A program made the translations under genes and the position numbers. This document shows, one piece after another, positions 26,630-36,173 of a DNA stretch of 64,000 nt. The DNA lies in assembly GCF_014841615.1 (NCBI RefSeq), contig NZ_JACYUG010000007.1, positions 62,001 to 126,000 of the forward strand. The letters run 5' to 3'. Numbering within the stretch: position 1 is the stretch's first letter; every line of letters starts with the position of its first letter. Source of the stretch: Sphingomonas sp. CFBP 8760 (GTDB taxonomy: Bacteria; Pseudomonadota; Alphaproteobacteria; Sphingomonadales; Sphingomonadaceae). Under the pieces are notes generated by a model. That model was not told the DNA's origin, made no database searches, and saw only the letters and a program-made list of their open reading frames with translations.

Positions 26630-26674
26630 GGTCGTTTAAGCCGGGATTAGGGGTCTTCTGCTAGGGTGGCGATC

Positions 26675-28273
26675 ATGCCATCCGCTCCCAGACAATCGGA
26701 CAATTCGCTGATCCAGTTGCTGGGGCTGGGAACGGATGACCGGCAACTGCCCGTCGCTCTGGTATCGGCGCAGCTGAAGGCCGCGCGAAAGCCCTATCCG
26801 GTGACGTTCGCCGGGACGATCGTGGCCGGCGTGCTGGTCGGCATCCAGACCCCGCGCCCCGATCTGACCTGGCCGGTGCTGCTGGTCCTGCTGCTGATAT
26901 CGCTCTGGTCGCTGGCGCGCTGGCGCGATCAGCGGAACAGCGGCTGGGCGGTGATCGATTCGCGGCGGACGGTCGTCAGCACCGCCGGCCTGTCCTTCCT
27001 CACCGCGATCGGTTGGGGGCTGATGCTGTGCACCGCGCTGATCGGCAACGATGCCGATGGCCGGATCACGCTCACCTGCGTCCTCACCGGCGTGGTGTCG
27101 GTCGGGACGCTGACCGTCGCGACGCTGCCGCTGGCCAGCATCGCCTTCCTCGCCGGATCGATGATCGTGATCGCGCCCGCCGTGTGGCTGATCGACCTGC
27201 CCGACACGATCTTCGGGATGCTGGCCGTGTTCGGCGTGCTGCTCGCCCGGTCGGTGCTGGCGCAGGCGCGGCTGTTCATGGATCATTTCCACACCGGCAA
27301 CGACCTGATCGATACCGTGCGCGAGCGCGAACTGGTCGATCGAGCGCGCCGGCAGGAACAGGATCGCGCCGAACTGGCGGAGGCCCGCGCCGATCAGGCG
27401 CTGCGCGAACGCACCATCGCGGGGCGGCAGGCGGACATGGTCGCGCTGGCCCGGCGGTTCGAGGCATCGGTGGGCGAGGCGGTGACCGCGCTGGCGCAGG
27501 CGGCGGCGGAAACGCGCACCGCCGCCGATACGCTGGCCACCACCAGCGCCGCCCAGGCGAACGATATCGGCGCGATCGCCGCGATCGCCGCGCGCACCAG
27601 CGATACCGCCGATACGATGCGCGCGACGGCGGGGCGCCTGTCGTCCTCCGCGGCGGAAGTCGCCCGGCGCGTCGCGGTGCAGGGCGCCCTGACCGGCGAG
27701 GCCGCCGCCGACGCGCGCGCCAGCGAACGGGTCATCGCCGCGCTGATCGGCGATGCGGCGCAGGTCGGCCGGGTGGTGGCGATGATCGCGGGCATCGCCG
27801 GCCAGACCAACCTCCTTGCCCTCAACGCCACGATCGAGGCGGCCCGCGCGGGCGAGTCGGGGCGCGGCTTCTCGGTCGTCGCCAACGAGGTGAAGCTGCT
27901 CGCCAACCAGACCAGCAAGGCGACCGGGGATATCGAGGCGCAGATCGCGACGATCCAGCAGCGGGTGGAGGCGGTGGCGCTGGCGATGGGCGGGATCGTC
28001 GGTCAGGTCGGCAAGGTATCCGGGGTCGCCGCCGACATCCGCGCCGCGACCGACGACCAGACCGGGGTGGCGATATCGATCGCCGACCATGCCCATACCA
28101 CCGCCGCCGACAGCGCCGACCTGCGGATCGGGGTGGATGCCGCCGCCCGCGCCTCCGATCAGGGACGGCGGCTCGCGGTCGAGATGGCGGCCTCGACCGC
28201 CACGATCGTCCAGCGGGTCGAGACGCTGGCGGCCAACGCGACCGCGTTCGTGGCGGAACTGCGCGTCGCCTGA
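26675..28273 (+). CDS. methyl-accepting chemotaxis protein with multi-pass membrane sensor
   Basis: Chemoreceptor of 532 residues. The start is ATG 26675 with AGGGTGG just upstream; a GTG 9 nt earlier is in frame. About six hydrophobic segments fill residues 45-200 with almost no periplasmic loop, so there is no classical ligand-binding domain; sensing is probably within the membrane. Coiled-coil signalling follows, with the hairpin tip [20 protein letters not shown] then [20 protein letters not shown]. The tip is diverged from the E. coli version but complete. No che genes are near. It could also act in a non-motility signalling pathway. Confidence 0.88.
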   Translation: MPSAPRQSDNSLIQLLGLGTDDRQLPVALVSAQLKAARKPYPVTFAGTIVAGVLVGIQTPRPDLTWPVLLVLLLISLWSLARWRDQRNSGWAVIDSRRTVVSTAGLSFLTAIGWGLMLCTALIGNDADGRITLTCVLTGVVSVGTLTVATLPLASIAFLAGSMIVIAPAVWLIDLPDTIFGMLAVFGVLLARSVLAQARLFMDHFHTGNDLIDTVRERELVDRARRQEQDRAELAEARADQALRERTIAGRQADMVALARRFEASVGEAVTALAQAAAETRTAADTLATTSAAQANDIGAIAAIAARTSDTADTMRATAGRLSSSAAEVARRVAVQGALTGEAAADARASERVIAALIGDAAQVGRVVAMIAGIAGQTNLLALNATIEAARAGESGRGFSVVANEVKLLANQTSKATGDIEAQIATIQQRVEAVALAMGGIVGQVGKVSGVAADIRAATDDQTGVAISIADHAHTTAADSADLRIGVDAAARASDQGRRLAVEMAASTATIVQRVETLAANATAFVAELRVA

Positions 28274-28507
28274 CCGGCATCCCGTCCTACTGCGGCCCTG
28301 TCCTGCCGCAACGCTGCCCTACGGCAACGCTGTCCTACCGCGTCAAAGTTTGGCACAGCGACGCCATGTCTGTTCCATCCGCCCCGCCGCCCCGCCCCGC
28401 CGCATCGCCTGCCCGCCCTCCCCGCCCCGCCCCCGCGTGCGGACCCTGTAGGATGCGACGTTCGTGACTTTCCGTGTGACTTTCCACCGCCGTCCGGGCC
28501 TGCCGGC

Positions 28508-30088
28508 ATGAGCGCGTCGGACGTCCTCGTCATCGGTTCGGGCGCCGCCGGCCTCACCGCCGCGCTCAACCTGGCGGAGCGGTTCCGCGTCACCGTCGTC
28601 GCCAAGGGGCAGCTGAACGAAGGGTCGACCGCCTGGGCGCAGGGCGGCATCGCCGCGGTGCTGGAGCCCGGCGACACCTTCGCGCACCATGTCGAGGACA
28701 CGATGGTCGCCGGCGCCGGCCTCAACGACCGCGAGATCGTCGAGTTCGTGGTGGAGCGCGCGCCCGCCGCGATCCAGCGCCTGACCGAACTGGGCGTCCC
28801 CTTCGCCACCGAGGGAGACGCGCTCCACCTGACGCGCGAGGGCGGCCATTCGCACCGCCGCATCGTCCATGTCGCCGACGCCACCGGCTGGGCTGTGCAG
28901 GAGGCGCTGCAACGCGCCGCCGAGGCGCATCCCAACATCACGCTGCTGCCCGACCGGGTCGCGATCGACCTCGCCACCAGCCGGCACGAGGAACGCTATT
29001 CGGGCGCGGGCAATGTCTGGGGCGTCTACGCGCTCGACCGCGCGAGCGGCCGGGTGGAGCTGCACACCGCGCGCGCCACGATCCTGGCGACCGGCGGCGC
29101 GGGCCGCACCTACCTGTTCTCCACCGCCCCGCGCGGCGCGACCGGTGACGGCATCGCGATGGCGTGGCGCGCCGGCTGCCGCGTCTCGAACATGGAGATG
29201 ATGCAGTTCCACCCCACCTGCCTCTACCATCTGGAGGTCAAGAACTTCCTCATCACCGAGGCGGTGCGCGGCGAGGGCGGACGGCTCATCAACCCCGCCA
29301 CCGGCCAGCGGTTCATGACCGCCTATGACGCCGAACGGATGGAGTTGGCCCCGCGCGACGTGGTGGCGCGCGCGATCGATGCGGAGATCAAGCGCCACGG
29401 CCTCGATTACGTCCATCTCGACATCAGCCACATGCCCGCCGATTTCATCCGCGGCCATTTCCCGACCATCCACGAAAAGCTGCTGGGGCTGGGCATCGAC
29501 ATGACGACGGGGCCGATCCCGGTCGTTCCCGCGCAGCACTACACCTGCGGCGGCATCGTCGTGGACGCGCACGGGCGCACCGACCTGCCCGGCCTCTATG
29601 CCGCCGGCGAATGCACCGAATCGGGGCTGCACGGCGCCAACCGGCTCGCCTCCAACTCCCTGCTCGAATGTTTCGTGTTCGGCGAGGCAGCGGCCGATCA
29701 CATCGCCACCTGCTGGGACGCGCTGCCCCCCGTCCCCGCGATCCGCGCATGGGACGAAAGCCGCGTCACCGATTCGGACGAGGAGGTGGTCATCAAGCAG
29801 AACTGGACCGAGATCCGCCGCTTCATGTGGAATTACGTCGGCATCGTCCGCACCACCAAGCGGCTGCAACGCGCCGCCAGCCGCATCCGCCTGATGACCG
29901 ACGAGGTGGCGGAGCATTACGGCCATTTCCGCGTCACCCCCGACCTGATCGAACTGCGCAACCTGCTCCAGACCGCCGACCTGATCGTCCGCGCCGCGCT
30001 TCACCGCCACGAAAGCCGGGGTCTGCACTACACGCTCGACTATCCCGCGACACTGCCCGAGGCGGTGGATACCGTGCTGGTGCCGTGA
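28508..30088 (+). CDS. nadB: L-aspartate oxidase
   Basis: Flavoprotein that oxidises L-aspartate to iminoaspartate, the first step of de novo NAD synthesis, in the cytoplasm. The 526 residues carry the FAD motif VLVIGSGAAGLTAALNLA, the STAWAQGGIAAV block, MEMMQFHPTCLYH, the active-site segment FLITEAVRGEGGRL and HYTCGGIVVD...TDLPGLYAAGE in the second FAD-binding region, followed by the helical C-terminal domain. Succinate dehydrogenase flavoprotein is excluded by length and by the AspOx-specific EGDALHLTREGGHSHRRI region. nadA and nadC are not in the window. Confidence 0.95.
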   Translation: MSASDVLVIGSGAAGLTAALNLAERFRVTVVAKGQLNEGSTAWAQGGIAAVLEPGDTFAHHVEDTMVAGAGLNDREIVEFVVERAPAAIQRLTELGVPFATEGDALHLTREGGHSHRRIVHVADATGWAVQEALQRAAEAHPNITLLPDRVAIDLATSRHEERYSGAGNVWGVYALDRASGRVELHTARATILATGGAGRTYLFSTAPRGATGDGIAMAWRAGCRVSNMEMMQFHPTCLYHLEVKNFLITEAVRGEGGRLINPATGQRFMTAYDAERMELAPRDVVARAIDAEIKRHGLDYVHLDISHMPADFIRGHFPTIHEKLLGLGIDMTTGPIPVVPAQHYTCGGIVVDAHGRTDLPGLYAAGECTESGLHGANRLASNSLLECFVFGEAAADHIATCWDALPPVPAIRAWDESRVTDSDEEVVIKQNWTEIRRFMWNYVGIVRTTKRLQRAASRIRLMTDEVAEHYGHFRVTPDLIELRNLLQTADLIVRAALHRHESRGLHYTLDYPATLPEAVDTVLVP

Positions 30089-30156
30089 CAGACGTCCGTT
30101 ACTGACGAAGCGTCACTTTGGTAGAGATAAGTAGCTGATAAGCAGCAAATATTGCC

Positions 30157-30250
30157 ACCACCCCGGCGGAGGCCGGGGTCCAGTTGGGCGAAGGGTCGAT
30201 ATCGATCACCGCCGCCTTTCCAACTGGACCCCGGCCTCCGCCGGGGTGGT
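30157..30250. repeat. REP-like inverted repeat, family B, perfect copy
   Basis: The 31-bp arms 30157-30187 and 30220-30250 are exact reverse complements (core GGCCGGGGTCCAGTTGG), with a 32-nt centre. The element sits in the 310-nt gap between nadB and the beta-lactamase-like gene. The remainder of that gap includes an unusually AT-rich patch (30104-30155) and no other feature. As RNA it would make a very stable hairpin and could end nadB transcription. Confidence 0.88.
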
Positions 30251-30398
30251 GAAGGGGGCGGCGATCCATCCGGTTCCCGCACCCCCGCCTCCGCTCGCCG
30301 CACTCACCTGTCGGATCGCCGCACGAGCCATCATCGGCGGTTTCGCCCCGGCCGCGCTCGGCTAAGGATCGTATCCGGGGGTACGAGTGCGGGATATC

Positions 30399-31520
30399 AT
30401 GCGTTTACGATCGGTTGCCGTCCCTGTGCTGATGCTGTCGCTGACCGGCTGCGGCGCGCCGTCGCGCCCCGGCGCCAGCGGTCGCGCGCCCGAGCGGGAG
30501 GAGCAGGTATCCGTCTCGATCCCCGTCCCGCCCACCGTCGCCCGCCCCACCGCCAACACCCCCCGCCAGCTCCAGACCGCGATCGAGGCGCTGGCCCGCG
30601 GCTTCGACGGCCGCGCCGGCATCGCGGTGCGCGCGGTGGACGAGGGGTGGACGGTGGAGGCCGGCGGGCGCCAACGCCTGCCCCAGCAATCGGTGTCGAA
30701 GCTGTGGGTGGCGTTCACGCTGCTCGACCTGCGCGATCAGGGCAAGATCAGGCTCGACGATCCGGTCACCGTCCTCCCCTCCGACCTCACCCTGTTCCAC
30801 CAGCCGATCGCCTATCTGGTCGCCAAGACCGGGCGGTTCGACACCACCGTCGGCGGCCTGCTGACGCGCGCGCTGACCCAGAGCGACAACACCGCCAACG
30901 ACCGGTTGCTGACCCTGGTCGGCGGGCCGCCCGCCGTCCGCCGGATGATCGCGGCCAAGCGGCTGGGCGACATCCGCTTCGGCCCCGGCGAGCGATTGTT
31001 GCAGGCGGGCACCGCCGGCCTCGTCTGGCAGCCCGCCTTCTCGATCGGCAACGCCTTCGCGATCGCGCGGTCGCGCCTGTCGCCGGAAGCGCGGGCCGCC
31101 GCGCTCGACCGCTACGTCGCCGATCCGCCCGACGGCGCCGCGCCGCTCGCCATCGCTGATGCGCTGGCGCGGGCGGCACGCGGCGAACTGCTGTCGGAAA
31201 CCTCGACCCGCATCCTGCTCGACACGATGGGCGCGTCGCGCACCGGCCATGCCCGGCTGCGCGCGGCGGTGCCCGCCGGCTGGCAGATCGCGCACAAGAC
31301 CGGCACCGGTCAGGACCTCGGCCGCCGCAATGCCGGGTTCAACGATGTCGGCCTGCTCACCGCCCCCGATGGCCGCCGCTATGCGCTGGCGGTGATGATC
31401 GGCGACACCGTCCGCCCGATCCGCGAACGCCAGATGCTGATCCAGAACGTCGCCAGCACCGTGGCCAGCTACGTCGCCGGCCACCCCGGCGCGGCCTTCT
31501 CGGCGACGCTGGCGAACTGA
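30399..31520 (+). CDS. class A beta-lactamase-fold serine hydrolase, lipoprotein
   Basis: Predicted outer- or inner-membrane-anchored serine hydrolase of 373 residues. ATG 30399 gives MRLRSVAVPVLMLSLTGCGA, a lipoprotein signal with lipobox LTGC. Motifs: SVSK (active-site Ser and Lys), QSDNTAND (SDN loop) and AHKTGTGQ (KTG). The omega-loop Glu166/Asn170 pair of true class A enzymes cannot be assigned: candidates FGPGERLLQ and LSPEARAAA both lack Asn, and the span from SDN to KTG is about 35 residues longer than usual. Acylation chemistry is likely; efficient beta-lactam hydrolysis is uncertain. A peptidase or esterase role is possible. Confidence 0.82.
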   Translation: MRLRSVAVPVLMLSLTGCGAPSRPGASGRAPEREEQVSVSIPVPPTVARPTANTPRQLQTAIEALARGFDGRAGIAVRAVDEGWTVEAGGRQRLPQQSVSKLWVAFTLLDLRDQGKIRLDDPVTVLPSDLTLFHQPIAYLVAKTGRFDTTVGGLLTRALTQSDNTANDRLLTLVGGPPAVRRMIAAKRLGDIRFGPGERLLQAGTAGLVWQPAFSIGNAFAIARSRLSPEARAAALDRYVADPPDGAAPLAIADALARAARGELLSETSTRILLDTMGASRTGHARLRAAVPAGWQIAHKTGTGQDLGRRNAGFNDVGLLTAPDGRRYALAVMIGDTVRPIRERQMLIQNVASTVASYVAGHPGAAFSATLAN

Positions 31521-31529
31521 TCCCGGAAG

Positions 31530-31551
31530 CCCCTCCCCTTCAGGGGAGGGG
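31530..31551. terminator. GC-rich hairpin after the beta-lactamase-like gene
   Basis: Perfect 9-bp stem CCCCTCCCC / GGGGAGGGG with a TTCA loop, starting 10 nt past the stop codon. No T run follows, as with the other GC hairpins in this genome, so it is a terminator candidate that may depend on Rho or on the stem alone. Confidence 0.55.
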
Positions 31552-31678
31552 TTGGGGTGGGGCCTCTCCACCAGCGCGGCGCCTGTTGAAACGCCCCATC
31601 CCCCGCCTCTACCCTGAAAAGACAGGGAGAATACCGTGCTTGGTCCCCCCTCGCTTACCCGCTACATCGCGAGGCACC

Positions 31679-34435
31679 ATGCCCCATCTCTATCTCGTCG
31701 ACGGCTCCGGCTACATCTTCCGCGCCTATCACCGCCTGCCGCCGCTCACCAACGTGCATGGCGAGCCGGTCGGTGCGGTCTATGGCTACACCACGATGCT
31801 GTGGCGGCTGGCCGACGAGGTCCATGCCGCAGAAGGACCGACCCACATGGCGGTCATCCTCGACAAATCGTCGAAGACGTTCCGCAACGACCTGTACGAC
31901 CAGTACAAGGCGCACCGCCCGCCGCCGCCCGAGGACCTGGTGCCGCAGTTCCCGATGATCCGCGACGCCACCCGCGCCTTCTCGCTGCCCTGCATCGAGA
32001 CCGAGGGGCTGGAGGCGGACGACATCATCGCCTGTTATGCCAAAGCGGCGCTGGCGCAGGGGTGGGCGGTCACGATCGTCAGTTCCGACAAGGACCTGAT
32101 GCAGCTGATCGAGCCCGGGCTCGACCTGTACGACACGATGAACAACCGCCGGCTCGGCGCGGAACATGTCGCGGAGAAATTCCACGGTATCGCGCCGTCG
32201 CAACTGGGCGATGTGCTGGCGCTGATGGGCGACAGCGTCGACAACGTGCCGGGCGTCCCCGGCGTCGGGCCGAAGACGGCGGCGAAGCTGATCCTCGAAC
32301 ACGGTAATCTCGACGCCGTCCTCGCCGCCGCGGCGGGGATGAAGAAGGGCAAGCTGCGCGACAACCTGATCGAACATGCCGACATGGCGCGCCTCAGCCG
32401 CGAACTGGTCGCGCTGAAATGCGACGTCGCGCTGCCCGAACCGCTGGAGGACCTGGAACTCAAGGGCATCCCCGATGCGCCGTTACGCGCCTTTCTCGAA
32501 CATCACGGCTTCCGCTCGCTGCTCAACAAGCTGGGTCAGGTCGCCGATGCGCCCGTCGCCGTCCCGGCCGGCGATGCGCCGATCCAGGACGATCCGCCCT
32601 GCGACCTCGACGGGTACGAGACGGTGCAGGATCTGGGCGTCCTCGATGGCTGGATCGCGCGCGCGCGTCATCAGGGCTGGATCGCGGTCGATACCGAAAC
32701 CAGCTCCACCGACGCGACGCAGGCGAACCTCGTCGGCGTCTCCCTCGCGCTGGCGCCCAATCTCGCCTGCTACATCCCGCTCGGCCATGGCGGCACCGAT
32801 CTGCTGGCGGAGGTGCCGGTGCAGATCGACACCGCCGCCGCGCTGGCGAAACTCAAGGAATTGATGGAGGACCCCTCGGTCCTCAAGATCGGCCACAATT
32901 TGAAATTCGACATGATCGTGCTGGGCGAACGCGGCATCGACGTGGCGCCGCACGACGACACCATCGTCATGAGCTTCGATCTCGACGCCGGCCTGCACGG
33001 CCACGGCATGGACGAACTCGCCGCCACGCACCTGTCGCATGCCTGCATCGCGTTCAAGGACGTGGTCGGCACCGGCAAGAGCCAGCGCGGCTTCCACGAG
33101 ATCGACCTGAAGACCGCCACCCGCTACGCCGCCGAGGATGCGGACGTGACGCTGCGGCTGTGGAAACGGTTCAGGGCGCGCCTGCCCGCCGAAGGGTCGA
33201 CCCGCGTCTATGAAATGGTCGATCGTCCGCTGGTGCCCGTCATCGCCCGGATGGAGCGGCGCGGCATCAGGGTCGACCGCGAGCAACTGGCGGCGCTGTC
33301 CGCCGATTTCTCCACCCAGATCGCCGCGCTGGAATTGGAGGTCCACGCGCTTGCCGGTGGTCCCTTCACGATCGGCAGCCCCAAGCAACTGGGCGACGTG
33401 CTGTTCGAGAAGCTGGGGCTGAAGGGCGGGCGCAAGGGCAAGTCGGGCGTCTATTCCACCGACGTGACCGAACTGGAACGGATCGCCCGCGAAAAGGGCC
33501 CGCATACCGAGATCGTGCGCAAGGTGCTGGAATGGCGTCAGCTATCCAAGCTGAAAAGCACCTATACCGATGCGTTGCAGGCGCAGATCAACCCGAAGAC
33601 CGGCCGCGTCCACACCAGCTATTCGCTGACCGGCGCGCAGACCGGCCGGCTGTCGTCGACCGAGCCCAATCTGCAGAACATCCCGATCCGCACCGAGATC
33701 GGCCGCCAGATCAGGCACGCCTTCGTCGCCGAACCCGGCAACGTCATCCTCGCCGCCGATTACTCGCAGATCGAACTGCGCCTCGCCGCGCACATGGCCG
33801 ACGTGCCCGCGCTGCGGGAGGCGTTCGCGAACGGCGACGACATCCACTCGCTCACCGCGCAGGAACTGTTCGGCGAGGTGAACCGCGACACGCGCGGCCG
33901 CGCCAAGACGATCAACTTCGCGATCCTCTACGGCATCAGCCGCTGGGGGCTGGCCGCCCGGCTGGAAGTGAGCGCGGACGAGGCGCAGGGCATGATCGAC
34001 CGCTATTTCGAGCGGTTCCCCGGCGTCAACCGCTACATGGCGGAGACGCTGGAGGCGGTGCGCGGTCAGGGCTTCACCACCACGCTGTTCGGCCGCAAGA
34101 CGCATTTCCCGCGCATCGGCTCGAAGAACCAGGCCGAGCGGCAGGGGGCGGAGCGCGCCGCGATCAACGCCCCGATCCAGGGCACCAGCGCCGACATCAT
34201 CAAGCGCGCGATGGTGCGCATGGAACCCGCGCTCGACGCCGCCGGCCTCGGCCATGTCCGGATGCTGTTGCAGGTCCACGACGAACTGGTGTTCGAATTG
34301 CCCGAAGCCGACGTGGCCGCCGCGAGTGCGGTGATCCGCGACGTGATGGAAAACGCCGCCGCGCCCGCAGTGACGCTGTCGGTGCCGCTGGGGGTCGAGA
34401 TCGGCACCGGCCCCAGCTGGGGCGCGGCGCATTGA
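31679..34435 (+). CDS. polA: DNA polymerase I
   Basis: Replication and repair polymerase that removes RNA primers and fills gaps. The start at ATG 31679 (MPHLYLVDGSGYIFRAYH) gives 918 residues, close to E. coli (928). Domains: 5' nuclease, residues 1 to about 290 (EADDIIACYAK, SSDKDLMQLI, GVPGVGPKTAAKLI); 3'-5' exonuclease from about 330 with intact acidic motifs (AVDTETSS, KIGHNLKFDMIVL, YAAEDADVTL); polymerase with motif A ADYSQIELRL, motif B RGRAKTINFAILYG and motif C QVHDELVFE. All catalytic carboxylates are present, so both nuclease activities and the polymerase should work. The gene stands alone. Confidence 0.97.
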   Translation: MPHLYLVDGSGYIFRAYHRLPPLTNVHGEPVGAVYGYTTMLWRLADEVHAAEGPTHMAVILDKSSKTFRNDLYDQYKAHRPPPPEDLVPQFPMIRDATRAFSLPCIETEGLEADDIIACYAKAALAQGWAVTIVSSDKDLMQLIEPGLDLYDTMNNRRLGAEHVAEKFHGIAPSQLGDVLALMGDSVDNVPGVPGVGPKTAAKLILEHGNLDAVLAAAAGMKKGKLRDNLIEHADMARLSRELVALKCDVALPEPLEDLELKGIPDAPLRAFLEHHGFRSLLNKLGQVADAPVAVPAGDAPIQDDPPCDLDGYETVQDLGVLDGWIARARHQGWIAVDTETSSTDATQANLVGVSLALAPNLACYIPLGHGGTDLLAEVPVQIDTAAALAKLKELMEDPSVLKIGHNLKFDMIVLGERGIDVAPHDDTIVMSFDLDAGLHGHGMDELAATHLSHACIAFKDVVGTGKSQRGFHEIDLKTATRYAAEDADVTLRLWKRFRARLPAEGSTRVYEMVDRPLVPVIARMERRGIRVDREQLAALSADFSTQIAALELEVHALAGGPFTIGSPKQLGDVLFEKLGLKGGRKGKSGVYSTDVTELERIAREKGPHTEIVRKVLEWRQLSKLKSTYTDALQAQINPKTGRVHTSYSLTGAQTGRLSSTEPNLQNIPIRTEIGRQIRHAFVAEPGNVILAADYSQIELRLAAHMADVPALREAFANGDDIHSLTAQELFGEVNRDTRGRAKTINFAILYGISRWGLAARLEVSADEAQGMIDRYFERFPGVNRYMAETLEAVRGQGFTTTLFGRKTHFPRIGSKNQAERQGAERAAINAPIQGTSADIIKRAMVRMEPALDAAGLGHVRMLLQVHDELVFELPEADVAAASAVIRDVMENAAAPAVTLSVPLGVEIGTGPSWGAAH

Positions 34436-34490
34436 TCGCGATGGTTCACGGCGGACGGGAATGGGCGATACCCGTCAACCCTTGCAACGC

Positions 34491-34580
34491 CACCCCGGCG
34501 GAGGCCGGGGCCCAGTTGGGGGACGCCGGTGACACCTCACGACAACCTGCCCGACTGGACCCCGGCCTCCGCCGGGGTGG
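34491..34580. repeat. REP-like inverted repeat, family B, near-perfect copy
   Basis: Arms 34491-34520 and 34550-34580 pair except for one or two mismatches (core GGCCGGGGCCCAGTTGGG). It separates polA from the flippase gene; the centre contains GGGGGACGCCGGTGACA, similar to the sequence after the solo half at 25129-25160, showing that the two share more than the arm. Confidence 0.85.
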
Positions 34581-34628
34581 AACGGTTTCAGCCGGACTGA
34601 CGTCCACCTCTTCTACAATACCCCCCCG

Positions 34629-36137
34629 ATGACCCCGACCAAGGACATCGACGCCCTCGCCAAGGGCGGCCGCACCAACATCGCCGGCTTCGCGCTGCGG
34701 CTGCTGGCGCGCATCCCGTTCCTGTTCATCGCGGGCCGCTTCTACGGTCCCGATCTGGTCGGACGGTTCGCGATTGCGGTGGTGGTGGTCGAACTGGCGG
34801 CGTTGCTCGCCACGCTCGGCATGAAGCGCGGGCTGGCGCAGGCGCTGGCCAGGGCGGACCGGCCACATGCGCATGTCGTGTGGGATGCGCTGGCGCTGGC
34901 GCTGGTCGCCTCGCTGATCGCCAGCGCGGTGCTGTGGATGTTCCCGCAGCTGCTCTATCCCAATTCGCCGATCACCGGGCTGGATCATTGGCTGGCGCTG
35001 ATCGTCGTCGCGATCGCGTGGTCGGACCTCAGCCTCGCCGCGCTCGCCTACCGCCTGAACGTGAAGGCGGCGGTCACCGCGCGCGCGGTGGTGGAGCCGT
35101 GGACGATCTCGATCGCCGCCTACGTCTTCTCGTTCTTCACGATCCGCGACGGGCTGGTCCTGTCCTATGTCGCGTCGATGACGGCGGCGCTGATCGCCAG
35201 CATGGTGCCGTTCCTGCGGTCCTACGGCCTGCCGCGCGGCTGGTCGCCGCGCCTGCGCGAACTGGCGCGACTCGCTCGCGTCAACGCCCCGCTGGCGGGG
35301 GCGGACGCGCTGGAATGGGGCAGCCGCAACGTCGATCGCTTCATCCTCGGCCTGTTGTTCGCGCCCAGCGTGGTCGGCATCTACTACATGGCGCAACAGG
35401 TCGCCTCGCTGCCGCAGAAGCTGAAGACCAGCTTCGATCCCGTGCTCGGCCCCGTCATCACCCGCGCGCTGGCCGATGACGATCGCCCCGCCATCGCCAG
35501 CCAGGTGCGGCAGGTCGCGTTCTGGATCATCGCCGCGCAGTTGCTGCTCGCGCTGATGGGGTCGATCCCGGGCGAGGCGGTGATGGGCGTGGTCGGTCCG
35601 CAGTTCGTGATCGGCACCGCGCCGCTCGTCTTCCTCTTGATGGGGGAGGTGTTCGCCTCGACCGGGGCGGTGTGCGAATCGGCGCTGGTCTATGTCGCGC
35701 GGCACCGCAACCTGATGATCTCCGCGACGATGCTGGGGTTCCAGATCGCGCTCAGCTTCGGGCTGGTCTTCGCGATGCGCGCACTCGGCTGGTCGCCGAC
35801 GTGGCAGGCGGCGGGGCCGGCGGTGGCGCTGGCGCTCAGCCTCGCGCTCACCTCGCTGGCGAAGGCGATGCTGCTGCGCCGGCTGCTCGGCGCGCCCGTC
35901 TCGCCGCTGCGCTGGCCGCTGATCTGGGCGGCGCTGGCGGCGGTGGTGGTGGGCGGCGCGTTCACCGCGCTGCCGCACCGGTTCGAATGGGCCGAACTGC
36001 TGATCGGCGAGCCGGCGATCGCCGCGACCTATTGCTGGATCCTGTGGCGCTGGGCCTTCCGCCCCGCCGACCGCGCGCTGTTCACCAAGAAACCGGACAG
36101 GGCGACGCTGCCCCAGGACGGCGCCGCGACGCTCTGA
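34629..36137 (+). CDS. oligosaccharide flippase family protein (Wzx-like)
   Basis: Integral membrane protein of 502 residues with 12-14 hydrophobic spans, of the MOP superfamily that flips lipid-linked sugars to the periplasm. It begins [20 protein letters not shown] and continues [20 protein letters not shown], a common opening of Wzx/MATE-like flippases; [19 protein letters not shown] and [16 protein letters not shown] are the matching second-half blocks. The C-terminal tail is basic. It stands alone with no glycosyltransferase gene nearby, so the transported glycan is unknown. The hairpin after its stop also serves the convergent purH gene. Confidence 0.85.
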   Translation: MTPTKDIDALAKGGRTNIAGFALRLLARIPFLFIAGRFYGPDLVGRFAIAVVVVELAALLATLGMKRGLAQALARADRPHAHVVWDALALALVASLIASAVLWMFPQLLYPNSPITGLDHWLALIVVAIAWSDLSLAALAYRLNVKAAVTARAVVEPWTISIAAYVFSFFTIRDGLVLSYVASMTAALIASMVPFLRSYGLPRGWSPRLRELARLARVNAPLAGADALEWGSRNVDRFILGLLFAPSVVGIYYMAQQVASLPQKLKTSFDPVLGPVITRALADDDRPAIASQVRQVAFWIIAAQLLLALMGSIPGEAVMGVVGPQFVIGTAPLVFLLMGEVFASTGAVCESALVYVARHRNLMISATMLGFQIALSFGLVFAMRALGWSPTWQAAGPAVALALSLALTSLAKAMLLRRLLGAPVSPLRWPLIWAALAAVVVGGAFTALPHRFEWAELLIGEPAIAATYCWILWRWAFRPADRALFTKKPDRATLPQDGAATL

Positions 36138-36165
36138 GCGCCCCCTCCGCCGGAGGAGGGGCGCT
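36137..36165. terminator. bidirectional hairpin between flippase and purH
   Basis: A GC-rich stem beginning at the last base of the flippase stop (AGCGCCCC with GGGGCGCT, plus an inner CTCC/GGAG stem with a small bulge). It lies between two convergent genes with 36 nt between their stop codons, so it probably ends both transcripts. No T run is present. Confidence 0.6.
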
Positions 36166-36173
36166 ACCGGCGA

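Noticed and set aside
28351..28366. Sigma-54-like TGGCACAGCGACGCCA upstream of nadB
   Set aside because: The -24 half fits, but the -12 position reads CC where the invariant GC is needed, and the TTGC element is absent.
30104..30155. AT-rich patch after nadB considered as an attachment site or tRNA remnant
   Set aside because: No cloverleaf, no repeat partner and no integrase gene in the window; it may simply be a promoter region.
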